From: Salinimicrobium gaetbulicola
GTDB lineage: Bacteria; Bacteroidota; Bacteroidia; Flavobacteriales; Flavobacteriaceae
DNA: 64,000 nt
Assembly (NCBI RefSeq): GCF_042676025.1
Contig: NZ_JBHTJP010000035.1
Span: forward strand, 1,054,001 to 1,118,000
Direction of reading: 5' to 3'
In this document: positions 52,743 through 61,283 of the stretch, piece after piece
Position numbering within the stretch: the stretch's first letter is position 1
Layout: each line of letters begins with the position of its first letter
The notes under the pieces: model-generated
The model's input: only the letters and a program-made list of their open reading frames with translations
What the model was told of the DNA's origin: nothing
The model's database searches: none
Made by a program: the position numbers and the translations under genes

Positions 52743-53000
52743 TCATTTCTCCTCCTGGTATAACTGTCCTCTGTGAGGTTTCAAAGCGTCTCTTACCGGT
52801 GGCATTTGGCTTTCATTCACTACCATAAAGGCGATGCTATGGTGTTCGTTGATGGGTTCAAAACCGGTGATATTCAGAGAGATATTGTTGGTCTGAATGA
52901 ATTCCTTGAGATGAAGGGCGTGATGCTCAGCCGTACGTTCGGCTCCCGGCCCCTTAAAATCCCAGATCAGTTTTAATTTTCGTTCCTTATTTTCTTCCAT
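52743..53000 (-). CDS. Conserved hypothetical protein
   Basis: An 85-residue cytoplasmic protein I do not recognise. It is rich in histidine (EHHALHLKEF, NEHHSIAF) and charged residues; predicted alpha-beta. KLIWDFKGPGAERTAEHHAL at the N-terminus looks like a conserved block. The ATG at 53000 is used because the frame above it (to 53048) has no ATG and reads non-coding-like sequence. It lies 70 bases upstream of the OmpH gene, on the same strand. Confidence 0.7.
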   Translation of the reverse strand: MEENKERKLKLIWDFKGPGAERTAEHHALHLKEFIQTNNISLNITGFEPINEHHSIAFMVVNESQMPPVRDALKPHRGQLYQEEK

Positions 53001-53086
53001 GTTTTCTTTTTCTGAATTTTTGAGACAGCCCGCTGTCCTGAAATTCAAAAATACTTTTTTTAATTGGCTTTCGTTTGAATAAGAAG

Positions 53087-53116
53087 TTGGTAAACATGCC
53101 AGAATTCTTATTTTTG
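53087..53116 (+). promoter_or_regulatory. Promoter of the SurA-like operon
   Basis: TTG (53087-53089), exactly 19 bases, TATTTTTG (53109-53116): a full match to the Bacteroidota consensus, 21 bases before the first possible start. Confidence 0.75.
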
Positions 53117-53136
53117 CCTACTCACTAATTCAAAAG

Positions 53137-54003
53137 TTGCAGTTGATAAAACTAAAGAACTTAAGTATTTTATGTCTTTTTTGTGTGGTTTTCACCGCAT
53201 GTAACTTTTTAGAAGAGACTGATGATCGTGATGTGATCGCCCGGGTTAATGACTCCTACCTTTATAATGATGATGTTGCCTTTTTGATCTCAGAGAACAC
53301 AACTTCTGAAGACAGCGCCCTTATTGTATCCAGTTATATAAACAGATGGGCAACCCAACGGCTTCTTATAGACAGGGCCAAGGTCAATTTGAGTGAACAG
53401 AAACAAAGGGAGTTTGAAAAGTTGGTAAAGAATTACCAGAATGAACTCTACGCCAATGCTTATACAGATGTGATCATAGGCAGGCAATTGGATACTTCCA
53501 TAAGTATGGAGGTGGCTCGTACTTATTATGAGGAGAACGGGGAAAACTTCATCCTGAATGAGAATCTTTTAAAACTTAGGTATATTAACCTCACCAAGGA
53601 TAACAAGGATTTTGACAAGATCAAGACCCTTTTCCGAAGATTTGAAGAAGAAGATAAACAGGAATTACTGGATATGGCCATTCAGTTTAACTCCTATTCA
53701 CTAAATGATTCGGTTTGGGTGAAAAGTAAGCAGGTTTATGATAAAATCAAGCCGCTTACTCCCGAAAATGATTCAGAATTACTAAAAAAACAGAATTTTT
53801 TACAACTTGAAGATTCATTAGGAGTATATTTGATCTCTGTTGAAGATATCAAGTTACGCAATGAACAGGCTCCTCTGGAGTACACATTGCCCAATATAAA
53901 ACAGATCCTGCTCAACAAGCGAAAACTGGAGCTGAAAAAGGAATTAGAAAAAGACATTACTCAAGATGCAATTAAAAACGACAAATTTGAAATCTATAAT
54001 TAA
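53137..54003 (+). CDS. SurA N-terminal-like lipoprotein
   Basis: A 288-residue lipoprotein with a lipobox at VVFTAC (Cys about 22). It has the layout of a SurA/PrsA N-terminal chaperone module (VIARVNDSYLYNDDVAFLIS, then a helical region) without an evident parvulin domain. Together with the next gene it probably assists outer-membrane protein folding. The frame offers two TTG starts (53137, 53143) and no ATG before the signal peptide; the first is used. It overlaps the next gene by 38 bases. Confidence 0.8.
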   Translation: MQLIKLKNLSILCLFCVVFTACNFLEETDDRDVIARVNDSYLYNDDVAFLISENTTSEDSALIVSSYINRWATQRLLIDRAKVNLSEQKQREFEKLVKNYQNELYANAYTDVIIGRQLDTSISMEVARTYYEENGENFILNENLLKLRYINLTKDNKDFDKIKTLFRRFEEEDKQELLDMAIQFNSYSLNDSVWVKSKQVYDKIKPLTPENDSELLKKQNFLQLEDSLGVYLISVEDIKLRNEQAPLEYTLPNIKQILLNKRKLELKKELEKDITQDAIKNDKFEIYN

Positions 54004-55414
54004 TCAGGCGGCTATACTTTTATTTACTGCCGCATTAGGTACTGCACAAGCCCAGGAAGTGGTTGTGACAGACAGTACCGCAATAAATGATACTGCTGAA
54101 ATACAGGTAGAAACTGAAAAACCGTTTCAGAAATTTAAAGTTGACGGCGTTGCAGCTGTTGTAGGTGATTTCGTTGTTCTGGAGAGCGATATTGATAAAA
54201 TGTATATCGAACTTCAAAGTCAGGGGGTGTCCATTAAAGATGTCACCAACTGTAACCTTGCCGGAAGATTGATGGAGAATAAATTGTATGCCCACCATGC
54301 CATCCAGGATAGTATTGTTGTTTCAGATGCTGAGATCAATGCCGAAATTGATCAGCAACTTGCCTACATGACCCAACAAGTAGGATCAATGGAAAAGGTT
54401 TTGGAGTTCTATAAAAAAGATAATGAAGCCGAATTCAGGTCTGAACTTTTTGAAATTAACAGGCAGAACAAACTTGCGGCTCAAATGCAGCGTAAGATCG
54501 TTGATGCTGTGGAGATCACTCCGGAAGAAGTGCGTGAATTCTTCAAGAACATTCCTGAAGATGAGCGCCCTGTTTTTGGAGATGAAGTTGAGATCGCACA
54601 GATCGTTGTTAAGCCTGAAATTCCTGAAAACGAGAAGCAGAAGATCATCGATCGTTTGCAGGAAATGAGAGAAGATATCGTAGAGAACGGGGCTAGCTTT
54701 AACACCAAGGCTGTTTTGTATTCTCAGGATCCGAGTTCTAAATCTTCAGGAGGGAAAATTTCTCTTTCCAGAAAAGACCCTTTTGTAAAGGAATTTAAAG
54801 ACGCGGCTTTTAGTCTTCAGGAAGGGGAAGTTAGTCAGCCTTTTGAAACCATGTTCGGATACCATATTCTTACTGTAGATAAGATCCGTGGACAGCAGGT
54901 AGATGTGAGACATATTCTTTTGATCCCTGATGTAACTGAAGAAACCAAAGAAGAAGCCTTAAAGGAAATTCGTGAGGTGCGTGAAAAGATCGTTGCCGAT
55001 GAATTGACTTTTGAAGATGCTGCTAAAGAAGTTTCAGACGAAGATGAGACCAGAGAGAGTGGAGGACAATTAGTAAATCCAACTACAGGCGATACTCGTT
55101 TTGATTTGACCAAAATCGATCCTATCTTGTATGAACAGGTTGCTAACCTTGAAAAAGGGGAAGTTTCTCCTGTACTAACAGACAAAGATGATACCGGTCG
55201 TCCTATTTACAAGATCATTACCGTTACCGAAAGATATGAGGAGCATGTGGCAGATTATGCCAAAGATTTCAATAAGATAAAGGATCTTGCCCTTCGTGAT
55301 AAGCAATTGAAAGCAATTGAAAAGTGGCAAAAAGAGAAGATCAAAGAAACGTATATCAAAGTGAACGGTGAATACAGGGATTGTGACTATAACAGTAACT
55401 GGTTGAAAAAATAA
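53966..55414 (+). CDS. surA: SurA-like peptidyl-prolyl isomerase with two parvulin domains
   Basis: A 482-residue periplasmic protein. A signal peptide (about 1-29, ending AQAQ) is followed by a SurA N-terminal module (FKVDGVAAVVGDFVVLESDI) and two parvulin-type rotamase domains (about 200-310, with GGKISLSRKDPFVKEFKDAA; about 315-420, with VRHILLIPD and GGQLVNPTTGDTRFDL). Folds outer-membrane porins. The ATG at 53966 overlaps the previous gene in another frame. It lies next to the MoxR gene. Confidence 0.93.
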   Translation: MQLKTTNLKSIINQAAILLFTAALGTAQAQEVVVTDSTAINDTAEIQVETEKPFQKFKVDGVAAVVGDFVVLESDIDKMYIELQSQGVSIKDVTNCNLAGRLMENKLYAHHAIQDSIVVSDAEINAEIDQQLAYMTQQVGSMEKVLEFYKKDNEAEFRSELFEINRQNKLAAQMQRKIVDAVEITPEEVREFFKNIPEDERPVFGDEVEIAQIVVKPEIPENEKQKIIDRLQEMREDIVENGASFNTKAVLYSQDPSSKSSGGKISLSRKDPFVKEFKDAAFSLQEGEVSQPFETMFGYHILTVDKIRGQQVDVRHILLIPDVTEETKEEALKEIREVREKIVADELTFEDAAKEVSDEDETRESGGQLVNPTTGDTRFDLTKIDPILYEQVANLEKGEVSPVLTDKDDTGRPIYKIITVTERYEEHVADYAKDFNKIKDLALRDKQLKAIEKWQKEKIKETYIKVNGEYRDCDYNSNWLKK

Positions 55415-55422
55415 ATGAAAGT

Positions 55423-56376
55423 ATGTCCGATGTAGAAGCGGTAAAGAATCTGGTTTCCAGGCACCAACAACTCAGGCTAGAGATAGCTAAAAGAATTGTT
55501 GGTCAGCAGGACGTTGTAGACCAGATCCTTTTATCAGTTTTTTCAGGCGGACATTCTTTATTGATAGGAGTTCCGGGGCTGGCCAAGACCTTAATGGTAA
55601 ATACCATTGCCCAGGCGCTCGGACTTAATTTTAAAAGGATCCAGTTCACACCAGATCTTATGCCGAGTGATATTCTGGGATCTGAGATCCTGGATGAGAA
55701 CCGGCAGTTCAAGTTTATTAAGGGGCCTGTCTTCGGGAATATCATCCTTGCCGATGAGATCAACCGAACCCCGCCAAAGACTCAGGCAGCTTTGCTTGAA
55801 GCTATGCAGGAAAGAGCTGTAACCGTTGCCGGGCAACATTACAAACTCAACTTACCTTATTTCGTCCTGGCAACTCAGAACCCCATAGAGCAGGAGGGAA
55901 CCTATCCTTTGCCGGAAGCTCAGTTGGACCGTTTCATGTTTGCCATCAAACTGGATTATCCAAGTTTTGAAGAGGAAGTAGAAGTAGTGAAAAGCACCAC
56001 TTCAGACGTGGAAGTAGAGATAGAACCTCTTTTTACTGCCCGTGAAATAGTAGATTTTCAACACCTTGTTCGAAGAGTACCGGTATCTGATAATGTTGTG
56101 GAGTACGCCGTCAATTTAGTAAGCAAAACAAGACCTTCAGGAGAAAAAGCCCCCGAAATTGTAAGGGAATTTGTTGACTGGGGCGCAGGCCCTAGAGCTT
56201 CTCAGAATCTCATCTTAGGAGCAAAGGCACATGCGGCGGTGAACGGTAAATTTTCACCAGATATTGAGGATGTGCAGGCAGTAGCCATGGGGATTCTCAG
56301 ACATCGCGTGATCAAGAATTACAAGGCCGAAGCTGAAGGAATTTCCGAAGAAAAGATCATAAAAAGCTTATTTTAA
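55423..56376 (+). CDS. MoxR-family AAA ATPase
   Basis: A 317-residue ATPase. Walker A is GVPGLAKT (49-56), Walker B NIILADEINR (about 107-116), with sensor TQNPIEQEGTYPLPEAQLDR and the arginine-finger region as in MoxR. These ATPases mature cofactor enzymes or act with VWA proteins and are chaperone-like. No VWA or DUF58 gene follows here, which is unusual. It begins eight bases after the surA-like stop. Confidence 0.93.
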   Translation: MSDVEAVKNLVSRHQQLRLEIAKRIVGQQDVVDQILLSVFSGGHSLLIGVPGLAKTLMVNTIAQALGLNFKRIQFTPDLMPSDILGSEILDENRQFKFIKGPVFGNIILADEINRTPPKTQAALLEAMQERAVTVAGQHYKLNLPYFVLATQNPIEQEGTYPLPEAQLDRFMFAIKLDYPSFEEEVEVVKSTTSDVEVEIEPLFTAREIVDFQHLVRRVPVSDNVVEYAVNLVSKTRPSGEKAPEIVREFVDWGAGPRASQNLILGAKAHAAVNGKFSPDIEDVQAVAMGILRHRVIKNYKAEAEGISEEKIIKSLF

Positions 56377-56398
56377 AAGCTTTTACTATATTTACTTC

Positions 56399-56719
56399 AT
56401 GATGGGTTTCCTGATAAAATATCGAATACCGGTAATTATCCTATTCTATCTTTTTCAATTTACCTGGATTTCTTCGCAAAACAGCCTTCTTCGCTGGCAG
56501 GAAATGGACTTTTTAGCCTGGCTTAGTTTTCTCTTTCTTTTTGGATTCTGGCTTATCCTACTTTTGGATATGATCAACTCAAGGATCAATAACAAAACCT
56601 TTTGGATGATAGGGATGTTAGTGATGCCCTGGTTAACTCCTAGTTTTTACCTCTTTCAGCGGAAAATTAACACTCGCCTGGAAAGTTCATTATTTAATAG
56701 ACGTGGAAAAATCGGCTGA
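56399..56719 (+). CDS. Small membrane protein of unknown function
   Basis: A 106-residue protein with about three hydrophobic helices (8-26, 38-58, 68-88), then a basic tail. No family is recognised. It begins 22 bases after the moxR stop and may belong to that transcript. MMGFLI has two possible ATG codons. Confidence 0.6.
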   Translation: MMGFLIKYRIPVIILFYLFQFTWISSQNSLLRWQEMDFLAWLSFLFLFGFWLILLLDMINSRINNKTFWMIGMLVMPWLTPSFYLFQRKINTRLESSLFNRRGKIG

Positions 56720-56854
56720 AATTATCAATTTCGTATTTAAGGCCTTTTTTTATGTGTTGTGCTTAATTTTTATTGGCAAAATTTAAGAATTGCTGAATTA
56801 TGTTCAGAATTATTTGATATTTAGTTGTAATTTTTAATATCCGTCAAGAATTAG

Positions 56855-56862
56855 TAATTTTG
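56855..56862 (+). promoter_or_regulatory. Promoter -7 element for aconitase
   Basis: TAATTTTG matches TAnnTTTG 33 bases before the ATG. It overlaps the open frame's TTG at 56860 and therefore argues for the downstream start at 56896. Confidence 0.55.
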
Positions 56863-56895
56863 CAGGACTTTCAGAATAAAAAAATCACAAAAACT

Positions 56896-59163
56896 ATGGC
56901 GTACGATATTGATATGATCAAGAAGGTTTACAGCCAAATGGCAGAACGTGTTGATGAAGCGCGTAATGCGGTTGGAAAGCCTTTAACCCTTTCAGAAAAA
57001 ATCCTTTATTCCCACCTGTGGGACGGAAACCCTACAAAAGGTTTCACCCGTGGAAAAGATTATGTGGATTTCGCACCGGACAGGATAGCTTGTCAGGATG
57101 CTACCGCTCAAATGGCTTTACTGCAATTCATGCAGGCCGGTAAAAAACAAGTGGCTGTTCCAACAACAGTACACTGTGATCACCTTATACAGGCGAAGCT
57201 TGGAGCACAATTCGATTTGCCCAGTGCTAAGAAATCAAGTGATGAAGTATTTGACTTCCTTGAGTCTGTTTCTAATAAATACGGGATCGGATTCTGGAAA
57301 CCGGGAGCAGGGATCATTCACCAGGTGGTGTTAGAGAACTATGCTTTCCCGGGTGGAATGATGATTGGTACCGATTCTCACACGGTAAACGCCGGAGGAC
57401 TTGGAATGGTTGCTATTGGTGTTGGTGGAGCAGATGCGGTTGACGTGATGGCCGGAATGCCATGGGAGCTTAAAATGCCAAAATTAATAGGAGTTAAGTT
57501 GACCGGAAAACTTTCCGGATGGACAGCTCCAAAAGATGTTATCTTAAAAGTTGCCGGAATCCTTACTGTGAAAGGTGGGACCGGAGCTATTATTGAATAT
57601 TTCGGGGAAGGTGCCCGCTCTATGTCGGCTACCGGAAAAGGAACCATCTGTAACATGGGTGCAGAAGTTGGTGCGACCACTTCTACCTTCGGTTATGATG
57701 AGTCTATGGAGCGCTACTTACGTGCTACCAACCGTGCAGATGTTGCCGATGCCGCGAACGCAGTTAAGGAACACTTAACAGGTGATGACGAGGTATATGC
57801 AAATCCAGAGCAGTATTTTGACGAGGTGATCGAGATCAACCTTTCTGAATTGAAACCTCACCTAAACGGACCTTTCACTCCGGACCTTGCTACTCCTATT
57901 TCTGAAATGGGTGAGAAAGCGAGAGCTAATGACTGGCCAATAAACGTTGACTGGGGATTGATAGGGTCTTGTACCAACTCATCTTACGAGGATCTTACCC
58001 GCGCGGCTTCTATCGCCAAGCAGGCAGTTGACAAAAAGGTAAAAGCGAAATCAGACTTCGGAATTAACCCTGGATCTGAGACTATTAGATTTACTGCGGA
58101 AAGAGACGGTTTATTGCAGATCTTTGAAGATCTGGATGCGACTATCTTTACCAACGCATGTGGTCCATGTATTGGACAGTGGGACAGAAGTGACCGTAAA
58201 GGAGACGAAAAGAATACTATCGTTCACTCTTTCAATAGAAACTTCTCAAAAAGAGCCGACGGTAACCCAAATACACACGCCTTTGTAGGTTCTCCAGAAA
58301 TGGTTGCTGCAATCGCGATTTCAGGAAGACTTGATTTTGATCCTACAACTGATAAACTTCTTAATGAAGATGGGGAACATGTAATGCTTGATGAACCTAC
58401 AGGTCTTGAGTTGCCACCAAAAGGATTTGACGTTGAAGATCCTGGATATCTTGCACCAACAGAAGACGGATCTTCTGTAGAGGTAAAAGTTAGCCCAGAT
58501 TCAGAAAGACTTCAGTTATTGGAGCCTTTCGAGCCATGGGATGGTAAGAATATTACCGGAGCTAAATTATTGATCAAAGCATTAGGAAAATGTACTACTG
58601 ACCATATTTCTATGGCCGGACCATGGTTGCGTTTCAGAGGACACCTTGACAACATATCAAATAACTGTTTGATTGGTGCGGTTAATGCTTTCAATGAAAA
58701 AACAAACTTTGTAAAAAGCCAGATAACAGGTGAATATGACGGAGTTCCAAATACACAGCGTAAATATAAAGCTGCAGGAATACCGACTGTGGTAGTGGGT
58801 GACCACAACTACGGGGAGGGATCTTCTCGTGAGCACGCTGCTATGGAGCCTAGACATTTAGGAGTTAAGGTTGTATTGGTGAAATCTTTTGCAAGGATCC
58901 ATGAGACAAACCTTAAGAAACAAGGTATGTTAGGTCTTACTTTTGATAACGAGAGTGACTATGATCTAATTCAGGAGGATGATACCTTCAATTTTATTGA
59001 TCTTGAAAACTTCGCTCCGGACAAACAACTGACTATCGAGATCGTTCACGCTGACGGATCTAAGGATACTATTAAAGCGAACCATACTTACAACCTGCCT
59101 CAAATTGAGTGGTTTAAAGAAGGTTCTGCTCTTAATCTTATCAAGAAACAAAACGCTGCTTAA
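56896..59163 (+). CDS. acn: Aconitate hydratase
   Basis: A 755-residue TCA-cycle enzyme that isomerises citrate to isocitrate. Iron-sulfur ligands are visible in GLIGSCTNSSYEDLTRA and FTNACGPCIGQWD. HCDHLIQAK, IGTDSHTVNAGGLGMVAIG and GDHNYGEGSSREHAAMEPR are substrate motifs. The length and order match the mitochondrial-type enzyme, not AcnB. ATG 56896 is chosen over TTG 56860 because the promoter -7 element covers the latter. A strong terminator follows. Confidence 0.97.
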   Translation: MAYDIDMIKKVYSQMAERVDEARNAVGKPLTLSEKILYSHLWDGNPTKGFTRGKDYVDFAPDRIACQDATAQMALLQFMQAGKKQVAVPTTVHCDHLIQAKLGAQFDLPSAKKSSDEVFDFLESVSNKYGIGFWKPGAGIIHQVVLENYAFPGGMMIGTDSHTVNAGGLGMVAIGVGGADAVDVMAGMPWELKMPKLIGVKLTGKLSGWTAPKDVILKVAGILTVKGGTGAIIEYFGEGARSMSATGKGTICNMGAEVGATTSTFGYDESMERYLRATNRADVADAANAVKEHLTGDDEVYANPEQYFDEVIEINLSELKPHLNGPFTPDLATPISEMGEKARANDWPINVDWGLIGSCTNSSYEDLTRAASIAKQAVDKKVKAKSDFGINPGSETIRFTAERDGLLQIFEDLDATIFTNACGPCIGQWDRSDRKGDEKNTIVHSFNRNFSKRADGNPNTHAFVGSPEMVAAIAISGRLDFDPTTDKLLNEDGEHVMLDEPTGLELPPKGFDVEDPGYLAPTEDGSSVEVKVSPDSERLQLLEPFEPWDGKNITGAKLLIKALGKCTTDHISMAGPWLRFRGHLDNISNNCLIGAVNAFNEKTNFVKSQITGEYDGVPNTQRKYKAAGIPTVVVGDHNYGEGSSREHAAMEPRHLGVKVVLVKSFARIHETNLKKQGMLGLTFDNESDYDLIQEDDTFNFIDLENFAPDKQLTIEIVHADGSKDTIKANHTYNLPQIEWFKEGSALNLIKKQNAA

Positions 59164-59186
59164 GCAAAGCACAAATTTCTTAATAC

Positions 59187-59218
59187 AAAAAGCTCCTGCC
59201 ATGCAGGAGCTTTTTTTT
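59187..59218 (+). terminator. Terminator after aconitase
   Basis: AAAAAGCTCCTGC (59187-59199) pairs with GCAGGAGCTTTTT (59203-59215) around a 3-base loop, followed by more T. Confidence 0.93.
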
Positions 59219-59238
59219 GTTCAAAACTCATTAAAATA

Positions 59239-59267
59239 GAAAAGGCAATCATTAAGATTGCCTTTTC
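59239..59267. terminator. Second hairpin, bidirectional terminator
   Basis: GAAAAGGCAATC (59239-59250) and GATTGCCTTTTC (59256-59267) form a perfect 12-bp stem. It may end transcription of the unknown minus-strand gene that lies to its right. Confidence 0.75.
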
Positions 59268-59271
59268 AAAT

Positions 59272-59357
59272 TAGATGAGAACTGCGGTATTTTACTACCT
59301 CAGTTTTCTATCAAGTAATTTTTGCCCCCCAGTAAAAATTACTTTAATTCTCATCTA
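59272..59357. ncRNA. Candidate three-way-junction structured RNA or folded repeat
   Basis: Three nested perfect or near-perfect stems fold this 86-base segment into a three-way junction. The outer stem TAGATGAGAA (59272-59281) pairs with TTCTCATCTA (59348-59357). Hairpin 1 is CTGCGGTA/TACCTCAG with one mismatch and loop TTTTAC. Hairpin 2 is AAGTAATTTTT (59313-59323)/AAAAATTACTT (59334-59344) with a C-rich loop. The right end includes the stop codon of the minus-strand gene. It could be a structured 3' UTR, a small RNA or a mobile palindrome. Confidence 0.5.
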
Positions 59358-59780
59358 TTTCGGTATAGATTCTAACTTCTTTTTCTGTTTTAGTAAAACG
59401 TCTACAGTAGAAGATGGAATGTCCTGTTGATATAATGTTTCGTAATAAAGTTTTAAATTTTTACGTTCCTCACGGTAGCATGATTCCCAGTCGGCTTCAT
59501 TAAAAGTATGTCGCGCCAAATATTCTAATTTTAAAAATACTGGTAATAATCCCAGGATAGTGCTATGGAATTTGGAATCTAATATAGAATTCTTCAAGTT
59601 GAACAAATGCCTTCGTAACTCAAGTTTGATCTTTTCCCTAATCTCAATTAAACGATCCAGCTTTTCGGTCATCTCGGTATCCTCTGGTTTCAGATCATAA
59701 TAAAGTGAATAATACATTTGGAGTAAATGATCATTTGCGAGGTCGAGACGAAGAAGTTGTGAGTAAAGTTGAAGCTGCAT
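59355..59780 (-). CDS. Hypothetical helical protein
   Basis: A 141-residue protein that I do not recognise. Almost wholly alpha-helical, rich in Leu, Lys and Glu (MTEKLDRLIEIREKIKLELR), no signal or membrane segment. The ATG at 59780 precedes a long AT-rich leader. Its stop codon is part of the outer stem of the three-way-junction structure. Possibly a regulatory or binding protein; no specific function is offered. Confidence 0.65.
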   Translation of the reverse strand: MQLQLYSQLLRLDLANDHLLQMYYSLYYDLKPEDTEMTEKLDRLIEIREKIKLELRRHLFNLKNSILDSKFHSTILGLLPVFLKLEYLARHTFNEADWESCYREERKNLKLYYETLYQQDIPSSTVDVLLKQKKKLESIPK

Positions 59781-60127
59781 TCTTTAAAATTTAGGGTAGG
59801 GTAATTGGATTATTCTATGAAATAAAAATATAAATTATCTCTTCTATAAGACTCTATAAATGAGTGATTAACAGAATTTTATCTTTCCCGTAGGACTTTT
59901 TGTAAGAAAGCCTAAATTTTTAACAGTGAGCTGTGGGGGTGGGAATTAATATTTAAATAAAGTTCTTAATTCTGGATGACAAGAGCCGGTAGATTTTCTT
60001 CAAATGCCCGGTAAAAAGAGGGGTTAATTGTATAATTATTTAACTTTTCAGGAAAAAATTATCATTTTTTTTGCGTCTTTTTTCCTACTTCCCAGTCTTG
60101 AAAGAAATCAATTTTAAATCCTGTATT
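59781..60127. other. AT-rich intergenic region
   Basis: About 350 bases, with no open frame of note and no clear promoter match. Between divergent genes it should hold promoters for both. A GTGGGGGTGGGA tract near 59932-59943 is the only GC-rich part. Confidence 0.4.
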
Positions 60128-60286
60128 ATGAAAGAATGTGAAACTTTAAGTTTAGAAAATTTTGGCGCTTGTTATAGAACACCGTCTGTTGATGTTTCCC
60201 TGAAGAGGAGTTTTGAAGAAAAAGTAGAACGATTCTTTAAATCATTTCCCACAATAACGAAGGATTGGCTTCATTATAAAATGTAG
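60128..60286 (+). CDS. Small hypothetical protein upstream of SigZ
   Basis: A 52-residue protein starting at ATG 60128. It has two cysteines (Cys4, Cys14) and a basic C-terminal part (SFEEKVERFFKSFPTITKDW). No similarity recognised. The frame is open further 5' (to 60071) but that part lacks a convincing start. It ends 70 bases before the sigma gene and may share a transcript or be its target. It may not be real. Confidence 0.45.
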   Translation: MKECETLSLENFGACYRTPSVDVSLKRSFEEKVERFFKSFPTITKDWLHYKM

Positions 60287-60313
60287 AAAATAGATTTCCC
60301 TGTTTGTGATTTC

Positions 60314-60335
60314 GGGAAAATTTCAGAAATTTCCC
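60314..60335 (+). promoter_or_regulatory. Near-palindrome before the SigZ gene
   Basis: GGGAAAATTTC and GAAATTTCCC flank a single A, with one extra A in the left arm. It lies about 20 bases before the sigma-factor ATG. A TTTCCCTG string also occurs at both 60295 and 60330. It could be an operator, or a terminator for the 52-residue gene. Confidence 0.4.
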
Positions 60336-60355
60336 TGCTTATCAAGAATAACCTT

Positions 60356-60937
60356 ATGACCGAATTGAATGCTTATAAAGAAATTTCAGAAGTGTGGGTT
60401 TTATATAAAGACGCCCTTAGAAATTACATTTTTAAGATCGTAAAGGATCACGATATGGCTAATGAGCTTTCGCATGAAGTGCTTATGAAGGTATATTCAT
60501 CCTGCTGCTCGGGAAGGCCGATTCTAAATATAAGATCCTGGTTATTCCAGATCGCTTACAATACCTGTATGGATCATTTTAAAAGATCTGGTAAAACTAC
60601 CGAGCTTCAGGGTGATTTTGCAGAACCTGAATCAAGTGAAATATTTAGCAATGCATCAGAATTTGTGTTACCCTTGTTGAAACTGCTTCCGAAAAAATAT
60701 TCAGAACCACTGGAATTAGCAGATATTAAAGGATTAAGTCAGCAGGAGGTGGCCGACAAATTAAATCTAAGTTTGACTGCCACTAAATCACGGGTGCAGA
60801 GGGCAAGAAAGCTGTTGAAGGACCAAATTACCGAATGCGTGAACCTGGAAGTAGATCCATCAGGTCAACTCACCGCCTTTAAGGTCAAAGGTTCCTGCGA
60901 AGCGCTAAAATGTTATGCCCGGGAAAAGCACAAATAA
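60356..60937 (+). CDS. sigZ: Extracytoplasmic-function-type RNA polymerase sigma factor (SigZ-like)
   Basis: A 193-residue sigma factor. Region 2 is in KDALRNYIFKIVKDHDMANE to LSHEVLMKVYSSCC, region 4 in LLPKKYSEPLELADIKGLSQ followed by QEVADKLNLSLTATKSRVQR. The C-terminal extension ITECVNLEVDPSGQ to GSCEALK with its cysteines is characteristic of SigZ. No anti-sigma gene lies next to it, so activity may be sensed by the cysteines (redox or metal), which is inference. A strong terminator follows. Confidence 0.93.
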   Translation: MTELNAYKEISEVWVLYKDALRNYIFKIVKDHDMANELSHEVLMKVYSSCCSGRPILNIRSWLFQIAYNTCMDHFKRSGKTTELQGDFAEPESSEIFSNASEFVLPLLKLLPKKYSEPLELADIKGLSQQEVADKLNLSLTATKSRVQRARKLLKDQITECVNLEVDPSGQLTAFKVKGSCEALKCYAREKHK

Positions 60938-60973
60938 AAAAAAGAATAGCCATACAGCTATTCTTTTTTTTAT
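60936..60973. terminator. Terminator after sigZ
   Basis: AAAAAGAATAGC and GCTATTCTTTTT pair with a 6-base loop; A and T runs on both sides make it usable in either direction. It ends sigZ and lies 20 bases from the convergent small gene. Confidence 0.92.
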
Positions 60974-60992
60974 CCTCTGGTTCTGTTGATTT

Positions 60993-61187
60993 CTAATGAA
61001 CTGAACTCATGTTTAGCTTATCCTTGATGGTATTTTCGTTCTTTCTATAATATTTGTAACCAAGGTATCCTGCACCCGCAATAGCGCCCCATTTTAAAAG
61101 ACTGCCTGTCCATTGCAATCCTTTTTTAGCGGCCCAAAGTTCAGCTCCTCGTTTTGCGGCTTTTTTAGCGTCATTCTTCAAATTCAT
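60993..61187 (-). CDS. Small protein with a C-terminal membrane helix
   Basis: A 64-residue protein: a basic amphipathic N-terminus (NDAKKAAKRGAELWAAKKGL), a glycine/alanine-rich hydrophobic segment (LLKWGAIAGAGYLGYKYY) and a short charged tail. It may be a stress-related membrane protein like YtxH/CsbD-type, though no family is recognised. The ATG at 61187 replaces a longer frame (to 61238) that lacks a signal. Confidence 0.6.
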   Translation of the reverse strand: MNLKNDAKKAAKRGAELWAAKKGLQWTGSLLKWGAIAGAGYLGYKYYRKNENTIKDKLNMSSVH

Positions 61188-61283
61188 AATAGTTTCGTTT
61201 TTTGGTTCAATGTTTAATATCGCTATTAATGCCCGCAAAGGGCGTTAAGAACTTTCCAAATAACAGTTTTTTAACCCTTTTAA

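Noticed and set aside
52773..52976. 67-residue plus-strand open frame
   Set aside because: Antisense to the conserved small gene at 52743-53000, which has a histidine-rich conserved-looking sequence and a clear ATG.
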